Source: Anaerolineae bacterium (GTDB taxonomy: Bacteria > Chloroflexota > Anaerolineae > Aggregatilineales > Phototrophicaceae). Taken from it: a DNA stretch of 41,224 nucleotides. The position numbers were made by a program, and so were the translations under genes. The number at the start of each line of letters is the position of its first letter. The stretch's first letter is position 1. This document shows positions 30,120 through 38,666 of this stretch, piece by piece. The stretch covers positions 1 through 41,224 of the forward strand of contig JAPKMO010000030.1 in the NCBI GenBank assembly GCA_026645945.1. Direction: 5' to 3'. The notes under the pieces were generated by a model that worked only from the letters and a program-made list of their open reading frames with translations, was not told the origin of the DNA and made no database searches.

Positions 30120-31522
30120 TGCAGTGGAGCTTTTTCGGCGGGGGCTGAATGCTGGCGACGCCCCCGCCACCATCCCCACAGCATGACCAGCGCATAGGCC
30201 GAAAACAAAAACCACAGCGGGTCGGTGGGGACGCGGTAGCGCGTGGATGGATGGAAGGCCAGATAAACCAGCGTCATGCTGATCTGCGCGAACCACAGCA
30301 GCGCCGTTTCGCGCCAGCGGCGCAGCGCCAGCAGGCCGCCCGCCAGCCCCAGCAAAAACAACCCACCCCAGTAAAACCGGTGGACGAGCCGCCCCAGCAC
30401 GTCGAACAGCGGCTCGTCGTAGGCGTTTACCGGGTCGTTTTCCCCATAGGTGAGCTGCTGGCCGTCCGCATCCACCCGCCAAATGACAAATTCACCGTTT
30501 TCGTCCAGGCCGATGCGCTCGCCCGGCTGCGGGTTGTAGCGCGGTGCGATGTCTAAGCTCCAGTACACCAGGAACTTCACCCACAGCAGTTCGGGGATTT
30601 TGTCCGGGTTTTCGCGCAAGTACTGGAAGCCAAGCGCGAACCGTTCGGCGTCGGCCTCGCGGCTGTAGGGGTCGGGCGTTTCCAGTTTCGGGGCCGTCCA
30701 CTGCACATCGTACCCGGCGCGGAACACCGGCACGGTATAGCGGCTGTTGCCCTGCCAGAAGTTCGCGCCAGAGGTGGTGGTCATCGGCACGAAAGCATGG
30801 TAAACCGCCGTGTTGCGGGCGATCCAAGGCGCGAGTGCCAGCGCGCCGACGGCTGCGACCGGCAGCAGCCGGATGAGGGTCTGCCGCAGGTTCAGCCGGA
30901 ATAAAAACCAGACCGCCACCAGCAGCGCCAGCGGCGGCGTGATCGGGCGCGTGAGCAAAGACGCGCCCAGCGCCAGCCCGGCCAGCGCCGCCAGCCCCCA
31001 GGCGGCGCGGTCGAAAGCCGCGCGCTCACGCAGTTGGATGACCAGCAGCAGGAAGGCGTATAACAGCGCCATAAAAAATGGCGTGTCTATCAGCGTCAAA
31101 TTCTGAAAAATCAGATAGGGATACAGGGCGTAAAACAGGCTCGCCAGCGCCCCAACGGTTTGATTTCCCATCAGTCGTTTGCCGATGTGAAACAGGCAGG
31201 CGATGGAAAACAGATCAAGCGCGATATGGAACAGCCCGGCCTGCCCGTGACCGCGCCCGAACAGGCCGTAAACGGCGGCCAGCGCGTAGCTGTACAGCGG
31301 CGGAATGGCCGCATCCGGTACGCCCGGCGTGCGCCCGTAAACGCCCGTCGCCAGCAGATTTTGCGCGTAGGCGTCGTAAGCGTCCGAACCGTGTACCGCG
31401 CCGGTCTGCTCAAAAGCGAACACCTGCGGGAAGGCCAGCAGCACAGCCAGCCGGACTGCAGCGGCCAGCCCCAAAATCAGCGGCAGTTGATATGCGAGGA
31501 GTCGCTTGTGCATAAAAACCAT
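30098..31522 (-). CDS. GT39-like membrane glycosyltransferase
   Basis: 474 residues; the alternative ATG three codons in is equally placed. About ten membrane segments. The first outer loop has GSDAYDAYAQNLL with D47 and D50, the acidic position of the GT39/ArnT catalytic loop, followed by the IPPLYSYALAAVYGLFGRG element. LYPYLIFQNLTLIDTPF and SLLTRPITPPL match the same group. A long soluble loop (about 270-390, NFWQGNSRYTVPVFRAGYD and on) separates the last segments. It likely transfers a lipid-linked sugar. A 20-base palindrome sits right before its start, and a zinc-ribbon methyltransferase gene lies just upstream on the same strand. Confidence 0.82.
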   Translation of the reverse strand: MVFMHKRLLAYQLPLILGLAAAVRLAVLLAFPQVFAFEQTGAVHGSDAYDAYAQNLLATGVYGRTPGVPDAAIPPLYSYALAAVYGLFGRGHGQAGLFHIALDLFSIACLFHIGKRLMGNQTVGALASLFYALYPYLIFQNLTLIDTPFFMALLYAFLLLVIQLRERAAFDRAAWGLAALAGLALGASLLTRPITPPLALLVAVWFLFRLNLRQTLIRLLPVAAVGALALAPWIARNTAVYHAFVPMTTTSGANFWQGNSRYTVPVFRAGYDVQWTAPKLETPDPYSREADAERFALGFQYLRENPDKIPELLWVKFLVYWSLDIAPRYNPQPGERIGLDENGEFVIWRVDADGQQLTYGENDPVNAYDEPLFDVLGRLVHRFYWGGLFLLGLAGGLLALRRWRETALLWFAQISMTLVYLAFHPSTRYRVPTDPLWFLFSAYALVMLWGWWRGRRQHSAPAEKAPLHQRQDGA

Positions 31523-31524
31523 TG

Positions 31525-31544
31525 GGGCGCGTTTAAACGCGCCC
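31525..31544. repeat. Perfect 20-base palindrome GGGCGCGTTT and complement
   Basis: Located between the stop of the zinc-ribbon methyltransferase gene and the start of the glycosyltransferase gene. Its centre TTTAAA and GC arms recur in the hairpin at 39190-39209. It could work as a terminator or fold over the downstream start. Confidence 0.6.
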
Positions 31545-31567
31545 TGGGCGATTGTGCCGGATGGCTG

Positions 31568-32497
31568 CTATTTCTTCCGCGCCGTGATCGCCACGATGTC
31601 GTAGGGATTGATATACAGCGACCACTCGGAGAGTTTAAACGCGCGTTCCAGCAGCGCCATCATTTTTGAGAGCGCCGGCGCGTACATACCCAGCCGGTCG
31701 AGGAACAGGCGCAGCGTCACATATTTGCCAACGTGCCGCGCCTCTACAATTTCAAAGCCGGCTTCTTCCAGCATCAGCGACAGTGTGCGCCGGGAAAAAT
31801 AATAAACGTGTTCCTCCGACAGCTTAAAACCCACCCAGCGTTTGCCGGTCAGCCGGGCCGGCAGGCTGTCAATGTCCGGCGTCGCCAGCGCGAAAATCCC
31901 GCCGGGGCGCAGCACCGCCGCCGCTTTGCGAATGTAGGCTTTCGGGTCCGGCACGTGTTCGATCACGTCCCACATCGTCACCAGGTCAAAACTCTCCGGC
32001 GCGAACTCCTGACCGGTGAAACTGCCCTGGCGCGCGTCCAGGCCAAAGTGTTCGCGGGCATATTCGACGGCGAAGTTGGATACATCCAGCCCTTCCACCT
32101 GCCAGCCGCGTTTGTGGGCTTCGTCCAGGTAGAAGCCGACCGCGCAGCCCACGTCCACCATACGCCCCGGCCTGATAAATCGCTCCAGCCGGGCCAGCCG
32201 CCGGCTGGCTGTTTTACGAATGTTGCTTTCGTCGGCGATGTAGTTGGAATACCCCACCACGCCCGATTCGTCGTTATGAAAGTAGGTTTCGCCATACAGG
32301 GCGTACAGTTCGTTCGGGTCGGGGCGCGGGCTGACGTAAACCAATCCGCAGTTCTGGCACTGCACCAGCCCCAGGCCGTTGCCGGGGCAGAACGGTTCGT
32401 TCTGGCTGCTGCCGCACAGGTTGCAGGGAATGTGGTTGCGGGTGGCGTCCAGACGGACTCGCGGGGACTTGTGATGGGTAGCGATTTTTTCCGGCAA
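31568..32497 (-). CDS. Zinc-ribbon class I SAM methyltransferase
   Basis: 309 residues from a TTG start. The N-terminal zinc ribbon has C25-x-x-C28 and C47-x-x-C50 (CNLCGSS and CQNCGLVYVSPRPDP). A Methyltransf_23-type Rossmann domain follows: VDVGCAVGFYLDEA (motif I), VEGLDVSNFAVEYA, and FDLVTMWDVIEHVPDPKAYI. Later LSEEHVYYFSRRTLSLMLEEAGF is the usual C-terminal element. Proteins of this layout usually methylate sugars or glycolipid intermediates in surface polysaccharide loci, which fits the adjoining GT39-type gene. A promoter of the form TTGTAC-17-TACAAT lies upstream. Confidence 0.88.
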   Translation of the reverse strand: MPEKIATHHKSPRVRLDATRNHIPCNLCGSSQNEPFCPGNGLGLVQCQNCGLVYVSPRPDPNELYALYGETYFHNDESGVVGYSNYIADESNIRKTASRRLARLERFIRPGRMVDVGCAVGFYLDEAHKRGWQVEGLDVSNFAVEYAREHFGLDARQGSFTGQEFAPESFDLVTMWDVIEHVPDPKAYIRKAAAVLRPGGIFALATPDIDSLPARLTGKRWVGFKLSEEHVYYFSRRTLSLMLEEAGFEIVEARHVGKYVTLRLFLDRLGMYAPALSKMMALLERAFKLSEWSLYINPYDIVAITARKK

Positions 32498-32553
32498 GGC
32501 TCATTCTCTCGATGATTGATCGGGCTGTCCGCTGTTCAGGACAAAACGGGGGC

Positions 32554-32582
32554 ATTGTAGCGCGGTTTATGGCCGAGTACAA
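32554..32582 (-). promoter_or_regulatory. Promoter of the zinc-ribbon methyltransferase gene
   Basis: Read leftward: TTGTAC (32582-32577), 17 bases, TACAAT (32559-32554). The start codon at 32497 is about 50 bases below the expected transcription start. Confidence 0.45.
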
Positions 32583-32711
32583 CCCGCACCCTCATTATTA
32601 TAGACGTGTTTTGCCTGCGCAGATGTAGATATTTTGTCTGGCCGCGTTTGATGGGCGATCTCCCTACGCTTAACCTTGCGGGCCGGTGGATTGTGGTACA
32701 ATCGGCTGAAT

Positions 32712-34076
32712 ATGAAGCGATCTTCCATCTGTATACTTCTGATTTTATCCTGGTTCGCCATCACGGCGCTGGCCTGCAACCTCTCCGGTTCGGACGCGCC
32801 GCCGACTCTTGTGCCGCGCGTCACCGATACGCCCCTGCCGACCATCGGGTATGCCACCCTCAGCCCGGAAGAACTGCCGCAGGCGATGGTGACTGCCGCC
32901 CCTGCCGATGCCAACCTCAGCAGCCTGCTTAACCGGGTGGAGTCTGACCGGCTGTTTTTGCATGTGGATGCTTTGCAGCGGCTTTATACCCGTCACGTCA
33001 ACTCGCCCGACCAGCCAGACCGAGGCATCGCCGCCGCGTACCGTTACATTCGAGCGCAGTTTGAGGAGATTCAAAAAGCGTCCGGCGGCAGTTTTTCGAT
33101 TTTCGATCATCCCTTCACACTGGATTGGGCGGGCGTGACCACCGTCCAGTACAACATTGTCGGCATCATTCAGGGCAAGGAAGTGGGCGGCGGCATCGTT
33201 CTGGTCGGCGCGCACTATGACAGCATTTCGATGGCCCCGGATGACCCGTCCTATAATGCCCCCGGCGCGAACGACAACGGCTCCGGCGTGGCAGCTCTCA
33301 TCGAACTGGCGCGTATTCTGGCCGCGCGCCCGCACCGCGCGACGATCATGCTGGTGGCGTTTTCGGCGGAGGAAGTGGGACGCAAGGGCAGCATTGAATT
33401 TGTGAAATATCTGCAAGCCCGCCAGATTCCCATCAACTATATGCTGAACCTGGACATCATCGGCAGCGGGGATGGGCCGAACGGCGAAATCCGGGATGGC
33501 GAAATCCGCGCTTTTTCTGCCGGGCCGAACGAATCGGCTTCACGCCAGATGGCGCGGGTGCTGGAGCTGGTCAACTTTCAGTACATGCCGTCCATGCGGG
33601 TGACGGTGCAGGATGAAATAGACCGCGCCGGACGGTATGGCGACCATATGTCGTTCAGCGAGGCGGGCATCCCGGCGGTGCGCCTGATCGAAGCACTGGA
33701 AGAACGGCAGCGCCACCACACCCCTCAGGATACCATCGAGGATATAGACGCGGTTTACCTGGCGCGCGCCACGCAAACGGCGCTGGCGGCCATCACCGCC
33801 CTGGCCGACGGGCCGCCGCCGCCCCGCAACCTGAGCCTGCGGGACAACAGCAGCGGAACCCGCACGCTGGTTTGGGAACCCAGCCCCGGCGCTGCCAGCT
33901 ATATCGTTGCCCTGCGCCGCCCGAACTCGCTGTATTACGACCAGCAGTTCCCCTGGAACGGCACATCGGTGGATTGGGATGGTTTTGTGTCCAGCCAGTT
34001 CGCGGCGCTGGCCGTTTTCGCCATAGACTCCGCCGGCCTGATGGGGCCGCCTTCGCCAGAGTATGCGATTCCATGA
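32712..34076 (+). CDS. M28-family metallopeptidase lipoprotein
   Basis: 454 residues from the ATG at 32712; an upstream in-frame GTG-type start lacks support, whereas MKRSSICILLILSWFAITALAC is a lipoprotein signal (C22). After a Pro/Thr-rich tether and a helical segment comes a peptidase M28 domain: VGAHYDS (H168), PGANDNGSGVAAL (D188), FSAEEVGRKGS (E220/E221), LNLDIIG (D248) and a distal His in RYGDHMSF or RQRHHTP. These are the two-zinc ligands of aminopeptidases. A short fibronectin-III-like domain ends the protein (RTLVWEPSPGAASYIVALRR). It is a surface peptidase trimming N-terminal residues. TACAAT lies only 9 bases before the ATG, suggesting a very short leader. Confidence 0.88.
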   Translation: MKRSSICILLILSWFAITALACNLSGSDAPPTLVPRVTDTPLPTIGYATLSPEELPQAMVTAAPADANLSSLLNRVESDRLFLHVDALQRLYTRHVNSPDQPDRGIAAAYRYIRAQFEEIQKASGGSFSIFDHPFTLDWAGVTTVQYNIVGIIQGKEVGGGIVLVGAHYDSISMAPDDPSYNAPGANDNGSGVAALIELARILAARPHRATIMLVAFSAEEVGRKGSIEFVKYLQARQIPINYMLNLDIIGSGDGPNGEIRDGEIRAFSAGPNESASRQMARVLELVNFQYMPSMRVTVQDEIDRAGRYGDHMSFSEAGIPAVRLIEALEERQRHHTPQDTIEDIDAVYLARATQTALAAITALADGPPPPRNLSLRDNSSGTRTLVWEPSPGAASYIVALRRPNSLYYDQQFPWNGTSVDWDGFVSSQFAALAVFAIDSAGLMGPPSPEYAIP

Positions 34077-34095
34077 CACGGCGCGGCAGCCGATT

Positions 34096-35010
34096 TTAAG
34101 GCTTGCGGGCGATGACCATCACAATATCGCCAAAGCTCAGATTGATGGTTTTTTCGTCCAGTCCCATCCGGGAGACGAGGTTTTGCGCCATGCCGCCGCT
34201 GCGTTTGCCGGCGAATCGCCCGATCCACCAGGCGAAATGCCGGTAGCTGAGGGCGCGCACCGGATAATAAACGCCGACCGGCTGGAAGCCAAAACGCTCC
34301 AGCAGGCGTTTGAGCGTTTCGGCAGAGAAAAACGAAACATGATCTTCGACGAAATGCCGGTGTTTTTCCTTGAAGACTTTCACCCAGGTGTTTTCAATGT
34401 TCGGCACTTCGATGGCGATCAGACCGCCGGGTTTGATGATGTGGCGGATTTTTTCCAGCGAGTCCTGCGGGTCAACGATATGCTCGAACACCTGGAAGGC
34501 CGTCACCACGTCGAAAAAGTCGGCGGGGAACGTATCGCGGCGCAGGGTATCGGTAGTAACTTTTAGCCCGAACTTGCCGCGCGCATAAATAGACGGCATC
34601 ACCAGCGGCTCGATTCCATAGGCATCCCAGCCCTGCGCCTGTGCCACGCTCAAAAACACCCCGCAAAAACAGCCGTAATCCAGAATTTTCCCGCGCCGGC
34701 CGGCCAGTTGGTTGATGTACGTCAGAGCTTCTTCGGCATTAACCTGCTTGGGGCGCAGTTCGGCCAGGTAGGCTTCAATAATCGGTTCTTCCCAGCTACC
34801 TTTAATCGCATCGAGGGCGGCGCTGTGCAGCAGGTGTTCCGGGCGGTCGCCCAGCACCGGGCCTTCGGTAATCAGCGCCTTGTCCGTTTCGATGGGGTTA
34901 ACGTAAACAAAATCACACACTTTGCAGCGCACGACCGGCCCTGGGGAATGTTCCGGTTTGTACAGCGGCTCATAATTATCTGCGCCGCAAACACAACATA
35001 GACGGTTCAT
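34096..35010 (-). CDS. Zinc-ribbon class I SAM methyltransferase
   Basis: 304 residues from the ATG at 35010, with AGGAG at a 6-base spacing; the longer frame has no site. N-terminal C5-x-x-C8 and C29-x-x-C32 form the zinc ribbon (CCVCG and CKVCDFVYVNP). The Rossmann domain has ILDYGCFCGVFLSVA, where the usual Gly-x-Gly is GCFCG, then WDAYGIEPL, FFDVVTAFQVFEHIVDP and HFVEDHVSFFSAETLKRLLERFGF. It is a clear relative of the gene at 31568 and probably methylates a sugar or lipid-linked intermediate. A 35-base repeat pair fills the space to the SGNH gene. Confidence 0.86.
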   Translation of the reverse strand: MNRLCCVCGADNYEPLYKPEHSPGPVVRCKVCDFVYVNPIETDKALITEGPVLGDRPEHLLHSAALDAIKGSWEEPIIEAYLAELRPKQVNAEEALTYINQLAGRRGKILDYGCFCGVFLSVAQAQGWDAYGIEPLVMPSIYARGKFGLKVTTDTLRRDTFPADFFDVVTAFQVFEHIVDPQDSLEKIRHIIKPGGLIAIEVPNIENTWVKVFKEKHRHFVEDHVSFFSAETLKRLLERFGFQPVGVYYPVRALSYRHFAWWIGRFAGKRSGGMAQNLVSRMGLDEKTINLSFGDIVMVIARKP

Positions 35011-35051
35011 AAAATGCTCCTGAGCCAATCGGGTTGAAGTAGATGCAGGGG

Positions 35052-35086
35052 TTCATTTTAGCACACTTTTGAGCGCGCTATCATTG
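35052..35086. repeat. 35-base direct repeat, copy 1
   Basis: Begins TTCATTTTAGCACAC and ends GCTATCATTG. Identical to 35127-35161, with a 75-base period. The next copy is separated by 40 unrelated bases. Confidence 0.9.
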
Positions 35087-35126
35087 GTCCACTGCAGCGG
35101 GCGGTTTCTCACCGGTCGTTGGCGGT

Positions 35127-35161
35127 TTCATTTTAGCACACTTTTGAGCGCGCTATCATTG
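35127..35161. repeat. 35-base direct repeat, copy 2
   Basis: All 35 bases match copy 1. Each copy contains TATCAT on the + strand and TAAAAT on the - strand, so it could carry promoter parts for either flanking gene. Confidence 0.9.
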
Positions 35162-35179
35162 TCCGGCGTCCGCCGCCGG

Positions 35180-35188
35180 TGTTACACT
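35180..35188 (+). promoter_or_regulatory. Extended -10 element (TGTTACACT)
   Basis: TGN-TACACT, 49 bases before the SGNH hydrolase ATG. It has the same form as the element at 2742-2750. Confidence 0.4.
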
Positions 35189-35237
35189 GGATGGGATTAA
35201 GGATGGTCTGCCGCTGCAATCAAACAGGCGTTTAAGC

Positions 35238-36422
35238 ATGTCTCGACTGCAAAAACTGCTGCTGGCCGCTTTCGGCGTCGGCCTGGCGGGGATTATCGCG
35301 CTGGTCGCGCTGCCGCTGCTGCGCCCGGACTCCGGCTGCGTCCCCGCGCCGGGCGATTGGTTCTGGCTGGTTTTTGGCGTCACGGGCGCGTACCGCGAGG
35401 TATGCGGCGTATTCCCGATTGCGCAGCAGGAGGAGGGTTTTCCGGCCTTCTGGCGTTTTAATAACTACGGCCTCAACGACGACGACTACACGCTGGAAAA
35501 ACCGCCCGGCGTCTTTCGGATCGTCGTCGTGGGCGATTCTTTCCCCCAGGCGCTTCAAGTGGAGCGCGAGCAGGGTTTTACCTGGCTGCTGGAGGAATAT
35601 CTGAACGCGGACTCGCTGCGCCGGGTGGAGGTCATCAACCTGAGCGTGGACGCCTACGGCACCGACCGCGAACTGCTGCTGTACGCGGCGCTCGGCTGGC
35701 AGTTCCAGCCCGATCTGGTGCTGCTTTCGATATACACCGGCAACGATATTCAGGACAACCAGATTGATCTGGAACACCGCCGCTACGGCTACCGGCTGAA
35801 CCGGCCTTATTTCACCCAACAAGATGGCCGGCTCCGGCTGCACAACAGCCCGACCTACGACGCCGGTCAGTACCCGGATTCGCCGGTGTTCGGCTGGCTG
35901 ACGCGGATGCAGGCCGCGCAGCTTCCCCCCGCGCCGGAAAACCCGCCGCCGCGCCCCGCCGTCCTCAGTCAGCAGCCGTACATCATCGAATACCCGGTCG
36001 AACTGGGCATTTTTTTGCCGGAGGACGATTACTGGCGCGATGCCTGGGCGATCACCGAGGCGCTGGTGCTGGTCTTCCGGGACGTGGTGGAAGATTTGCA
36101 GGGCGTCCCGTTTGCAGCGGTCATTATCCCCGACCGGCGGGCCATCCATAACGCCGACTGGGGCATCCTGCTCGACCTTTATGGGGAGCGCGTCCCCGCC
36201 ATGCGTCAGGCCGATCTGCTCGCGCCGGCTTCGCGGGTGGAGGCTTTTCTGGAATCCGGCGGCATCCCGGCGCTGAACCTGACCTGGGCGCTGAAAACCG
36301 AGGCCGACAGCAGCGGAGAGCGGCTGTATTACGCCGACGACGGCCACTTTAACGCGCGCGGCCATGCCGCCGCTGCCCGGCGCATCGCCCTGTGGTTGAA
36401 AGGACGCGGTTTAGTGCCTTGA
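35238..36422 (+). CDS. SGNH/GDSL-family hydrolase, membrane anchored
   Basis: 394 residues with an N-terminal signal anchor (LLLAAFGVGLAGIIALVALPLL). SGNH blocks are in order: GDSF with S101, a Gly in DAYGT (G141), Asn in YTGND (N169), and DDGHFNARG, where D367 and H370 complete the triad. The overall form, with an N-terminal FRFNNYGLND strand and an inserted beta region (185-250), matches AlgJ/AlgX-like SGNH proteins that move or remove acetyl groups on polysaccharides. It probably acts outside the membrane on a surface glycan. Neighbouring glycosyltransferases and methyltransferases support this. The exact reaction (esterase or O-acetyltransferase) is undetermined. Confidence 0.83.
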   Translation: MSRLQKLLLAAFGVGLAGIIALVALPLLRPDSGCVPAPGDWFWLVFGVTGAYREVCGVFPIAQQEEGFPAFWRFNNYGLNDDDYTLEKPPGVFRIVVVGDSFPQALQVEREQGFTWLLEEYLNADSLRRVEVINLSVDAYGTDRELLLYAALGWQFQPDLVLLSIYTGNDIQDNQIDLEHRRYGYRLNRPYFTQQDGRLRLHNSPTYDAGQYPDSPVFGWLTRMQAAQLPPAPENPPPRPAVLSQQPYIIEYPVELGIFLPEDDYWRDAWAITEALVLVFRDVVEDLQGVPFAAVIIPDRRAIHNADWGILLDLYGERVPAMRQADLLAPASRVEAFLESGGIPALNLTWALKTEADSSGERLYYADDGHFNARGHAAAARRIALWLKGRGLVP

Positions 36423-36460
36423 CGTTTTAATGGATAATGCGGAAAAGAATGCGTCGGATA

Positions 36461-36484
36461 GACAGTGGGCTTAAGCCCACTGTC
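36461..36484. repeat. 24-base palindrome, GGGCTTAAGCCC core
   Basis: GACAGTGGGCTT followed by its exact complement. Twenty of the 24 bases recur at 39102-39121. Its right arm flows into the 11-base repeats. Confidence 0.85.
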
Positions 36485-36585
36485 TGCCCACCATCTGCCC
36501 ACTGTCTGTCCACTGTCTGTCCACTGTCTGCCCACCATCTGTCCACTGTCTGCCCACCATCTGTCCACTGTCTGCCCACTGTCTG
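36476..36585. repeat. Ten 11-base tandem repeats
   Basis: Units are CCCACTGTCTG, TCCACTGTCTG or CCCACCATCTG, in strict period 11. The first unit is the right arm of the palindrome at 36461-36484. Confidence 0.92.
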
Positions 36586-36618
36586 CTTCAGCCCCCTGTC
36601 TAGGCTTTAGCCCACTGG

Positions 36619-36638
36619 CAGCGGGCTGAAGCCCGCTG
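36619..36638. repeat. Hairpin with AGCGGGCT arms
   Basis: CAGCGGGCT, GA, AGCCCGCTG: a 9-bp stem with a two-base centre. It is related to the GGGCTTAAGCCC palindrome by GC changes in both arms. Confidence 0.7.
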
Positions 36639-36768
36639 TCCGCTCAGGGTCAAGCATGGTCTGATGGGTTTATCAAGCCTTCGGAGCGCAGGGCTTAAGA
36701 AATATGTTCTCCCCATCGTAGGGTTTTATCCGCTATAATCGTATCGGCTGCCGGCAGTGGAGCAGGAT

Positions 36769-37092
36769 ATGAGCGACCCGATTGAACCCATCGAACCGAT
36801 TTCGCCGGAACGCGCGCGCGCCATCCTGGAAGCGGCCATCCGGGAGCGGCTGGGCGAGGACTGGGACGACGAACAAACCGGCTGGGTGCGCGTATCCGGC
36901 CACGATTATATGGCGCGGCTGGCGCGCGGCAGCGTCACGCTTGATTTTTACGTTGATCTGCTGGGCAGCGTCACCGTCGAAAAATCCACCGAAAACACGC
37001 CGGGCGGCTCGATCCGGCTAGCGCTGTTCATTCTGCTGGCGCTGTCGCTGGTGATCGCCCTACTCATCGTGCGGATTGTGAGCGGCGGTTGA
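36769..37092 (+). CDS. Small single-pass membrane protein, function unknown
   Basis: 107 residues from the ATG at 36769 with GGAG at a 7-base spacing; a GTG four codons earlier is less likely. The N-terminus is acidic and Pro-rich (DPIEPIEPISPERARAI). A small soluble domain (20-75) follows, with GEDWDDEQTGWVRVSGHDYMARLARG and TLDFYVDLLG. One C-terminal membrane helix ends the chain (LALFILLALSLVIALLIVRIV). I do not recognise the family. The soluble part should face the cytoplasm if the helix is a tail anchor. Its stop overlaps the TTG start of the next gene, so it may be an accessory subunit of that glycosyltransferase. Confidence 0.65.
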   Translation: MSDPIEPIEPISPERARAILEAAIRERLGEDWDDEQTGWVRVSGHDYMARLARGSVTLDFYVDLLGSVTVEKSTENTPGGSIRLALFILLALSLVIALLIVRIVSGG

Positions 37093-38666
37093 AAACGGCG
37101 CGTCTGGAGGGCCTGTTGAGCGGCAGCCCTTTTCAAAAGCATGTCCTTGTGCTGGCGGCGCTGCTGCTGGTTATCACGCTGCTGGCGCTGCCCACGCTGA
37201 CTTATCCGCTGGGGCGCGATCAGGGCGAGTTCGCCACCATCGGGCGCGGCCTGCTGGACGGGCGCATCCCCTACCGTGACCTGTGGAATCCCAAACCGCC
37301 GGCTGTGTTTTACGTCTACGCGGCGGCGATGGCGCTGTTCGGGCGTTCGACCGAGGCGCTGCGCCTGATTGACCTGTTGATCGTGCCGGTCATTTCGGCG
37401 GCGCTGTACCGGCTTGGCGGGCGGCTCGCCAGCCGGCGGGTGGGGCTGTGGGCGGCGCTGGTATTCCCGGTTTTTTACTTCACCGAAACGTTCTGGACGC
37501 TCACCCAGAACGACGGTATCGCCCTGCTGCCGATGACGCTGGCGATGCTGAGCATGGCCGAGGCGCGGCGGAGGGGCCTGGGCTGGGCTTTTGTGGCCGG
37601 GGCACTGGCTGCCTGGACGGTGTGGTTTAAATATCCGTTCGCGCTGTTTGGGCTGGCGCTGGCGGCGGGTTATATCCTGCTGCGCCCGTTCAACGCCAGA
37701 ACAGCAGCCAGGGCGGCGGCGGCTTTTGCGTTCGGCGGGCTGCTGGTCGGCCTGGTCGGGGCGGTCTATCTGGCGATCATCGGCGCGTGGGACGGCCTGC
37801 TGGAAAGCCTCCGCGTCACCGCCGGTTACGCCGCGCTGACGCTCAACCCCGATGACTTCGGCAGCCTGATGGCGACGGCACTCGGTTTCCGCTGGTCGCA
37901 TTGGGGGCTGCTGTTCATCCTGGCAGGGGTAGGGCTGGCGCTGTGGCCGGATGACCGGCGTGGTGGGTGGGTCGTGCGGCTGTGGGCGCTGGCCGGGTTG
38001 GGAATCATGCTGGCGCAGGCTAAAGGGTATGATTATCACTGGCTGCCAATGCTGCCGCCATTGGCGCTGCTGGCCGCCGGCGGCATAGACCGGATTCTGC
38101 AAACCCTCACTTGGCGTTCAGCTCACATTCGCGGTTTCCCGCTCAGGATGGCCGCGCCTGCGGGCGCTGCGCTGGGGCTTCTGGCGGTGCTGGCGGCAGG
38201 CATCTGGCCGAACACCTGGCCGTACCTGACCGGCCAGGAAAGCCGGGAGATGTACTACAGCCGCTTCCAGGGCGGGGAGTTCGTGGCGGACGAATCGCTG
38301 CAAATGGCGGCCTTCCTGCGGGAGCGGGTCGCGCCGGGCGATTCGCTGTTCATCTGGGGCTTCAGGCCGGAGGTGTATTACCTCAGCGGGCTGAACCCGG
38401 CGGTGCGGTTTATCTTCCAGTTCCCGCTGGTGGGCGACTGGTATCCGGCGGCCTGGAAGCAGGAAACGGTGGAGCAGTTGTGGGCGGCGCTGCCGCCTTA
38501 CGCGCTGGTGCTGGAAGGTGATTTTATGCCCTGGGTGACGGGCAAGGATGCCGACTCCCATACGCTGCTTCAGGATTATACTGAACTCAACAACTGGCTG
38601 ATGTTCAACTACGAGCGCGAGACGCAGATAGGCAACTTTTTAGTATGGCGACGAAAACCGACGTAA
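37089..38666 (+). CDS. GT39-like membrane glycosyltransferase
   Basis: 525 residues from the TTG at 37089 that overlaps the upstream stop; a second TTG at 37116 has GGAGG five bases before it and could be the real start (516 residues). About ten membrane segments. The first outer loop reads YPLGRDQGEFATIGRGLLDGRIPYRDLWNPKPP, the classical form of GT39-like proteins, with D44 and E47 as catalytic candidates. FWTLTQNDGIALLP and the WFKYPFALF segment fit. The C-terminal soluble part (from about 390) has SLFIWGFRPEVYYLSGLNPAVRF, a fold seen in bacterial members. The last 22 bases overlap the GNAT gene, indicating one transcript with genes 36769 to 39070. Confidence 0.85.
   Translation: MKTARLEGLLSGSPFQKHVLVLAALLLVITLLALPTLTYPLGRDQGEFATIGRGLLDGRIPYRDLWNPKPPAVFYVYAAAMALFGRSTEALRLIDLLIVPVISAALYRLGGRLASRRVGLWAALVFPVFYFTETFWTLTQNDGIALLPMTLAMLSMAEARRRGLGWAFVAGALAAWTVWFKYPFALFGLALAAGYILLRPFNARTAARAAAAFAFGGLLVGLVGAVYLAIIGAWDGLLESLRVTAGYAALTLNPDDFGSLMATALGFRWSHWGLLFILAGVGLALWPDDRRGGWVVRLWALAGLGIMLAQAKGYDYHWLPMLPPLALLAAGGIDRILQTLTWRSAHIRGFPLRMAAPAGAALGLLAVLAAGIWPNTWPYLTGQESREMYYSRFQGGEFVADESLQMAAFLRERVAPGDSLFIWGFRPEVYYLSGLNPAVRFIFQFPLVGDWYPAAWKQETVEQLWAALPPYALVLEGDFMPWVTGKDADSHTLLQDYTELNNWLMFNYERETQIGNFLVWRRKPT

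Larger units (their letters stand above)
36423..36768. other. Repeat-filled intergenic region, 346 bases
   Basis: It holds a 24-base palindrome (36461-36484), ten 11-base repeats (36476-36585), a degenerate tail with GGCTTTAGCC (36603-36612) and a hairpin (36619-36638). A TATAAT at 36734-36739 is the likely -10 of the next gene. No coding frame is supported. Confidence 0.75.

Noticed and set aside
29202..30482. Leftward 426-residue frame antisense to the binding-protein gene
   Set aside because: It covers parts of two real genes and reads as Arg/Ala/Gly-rich noise.
35052..35161. Insertion-sequence footprint or attachment sites
   Set aside because: Only two direct copies, no inverted ends, no transposase or integrase in the window.
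36329..36568. Leftward 79-residue frame rich in Trp, Asp and Gly repeats
   Set aside because: It is a translation of the 11-base repeats and overlaps the end of the SGNH gene; no start signal.
36476..36585. CRISPR array
   Set aside because: Units are 11 bases and directly tandem with no spacers, and no cas genes are present.
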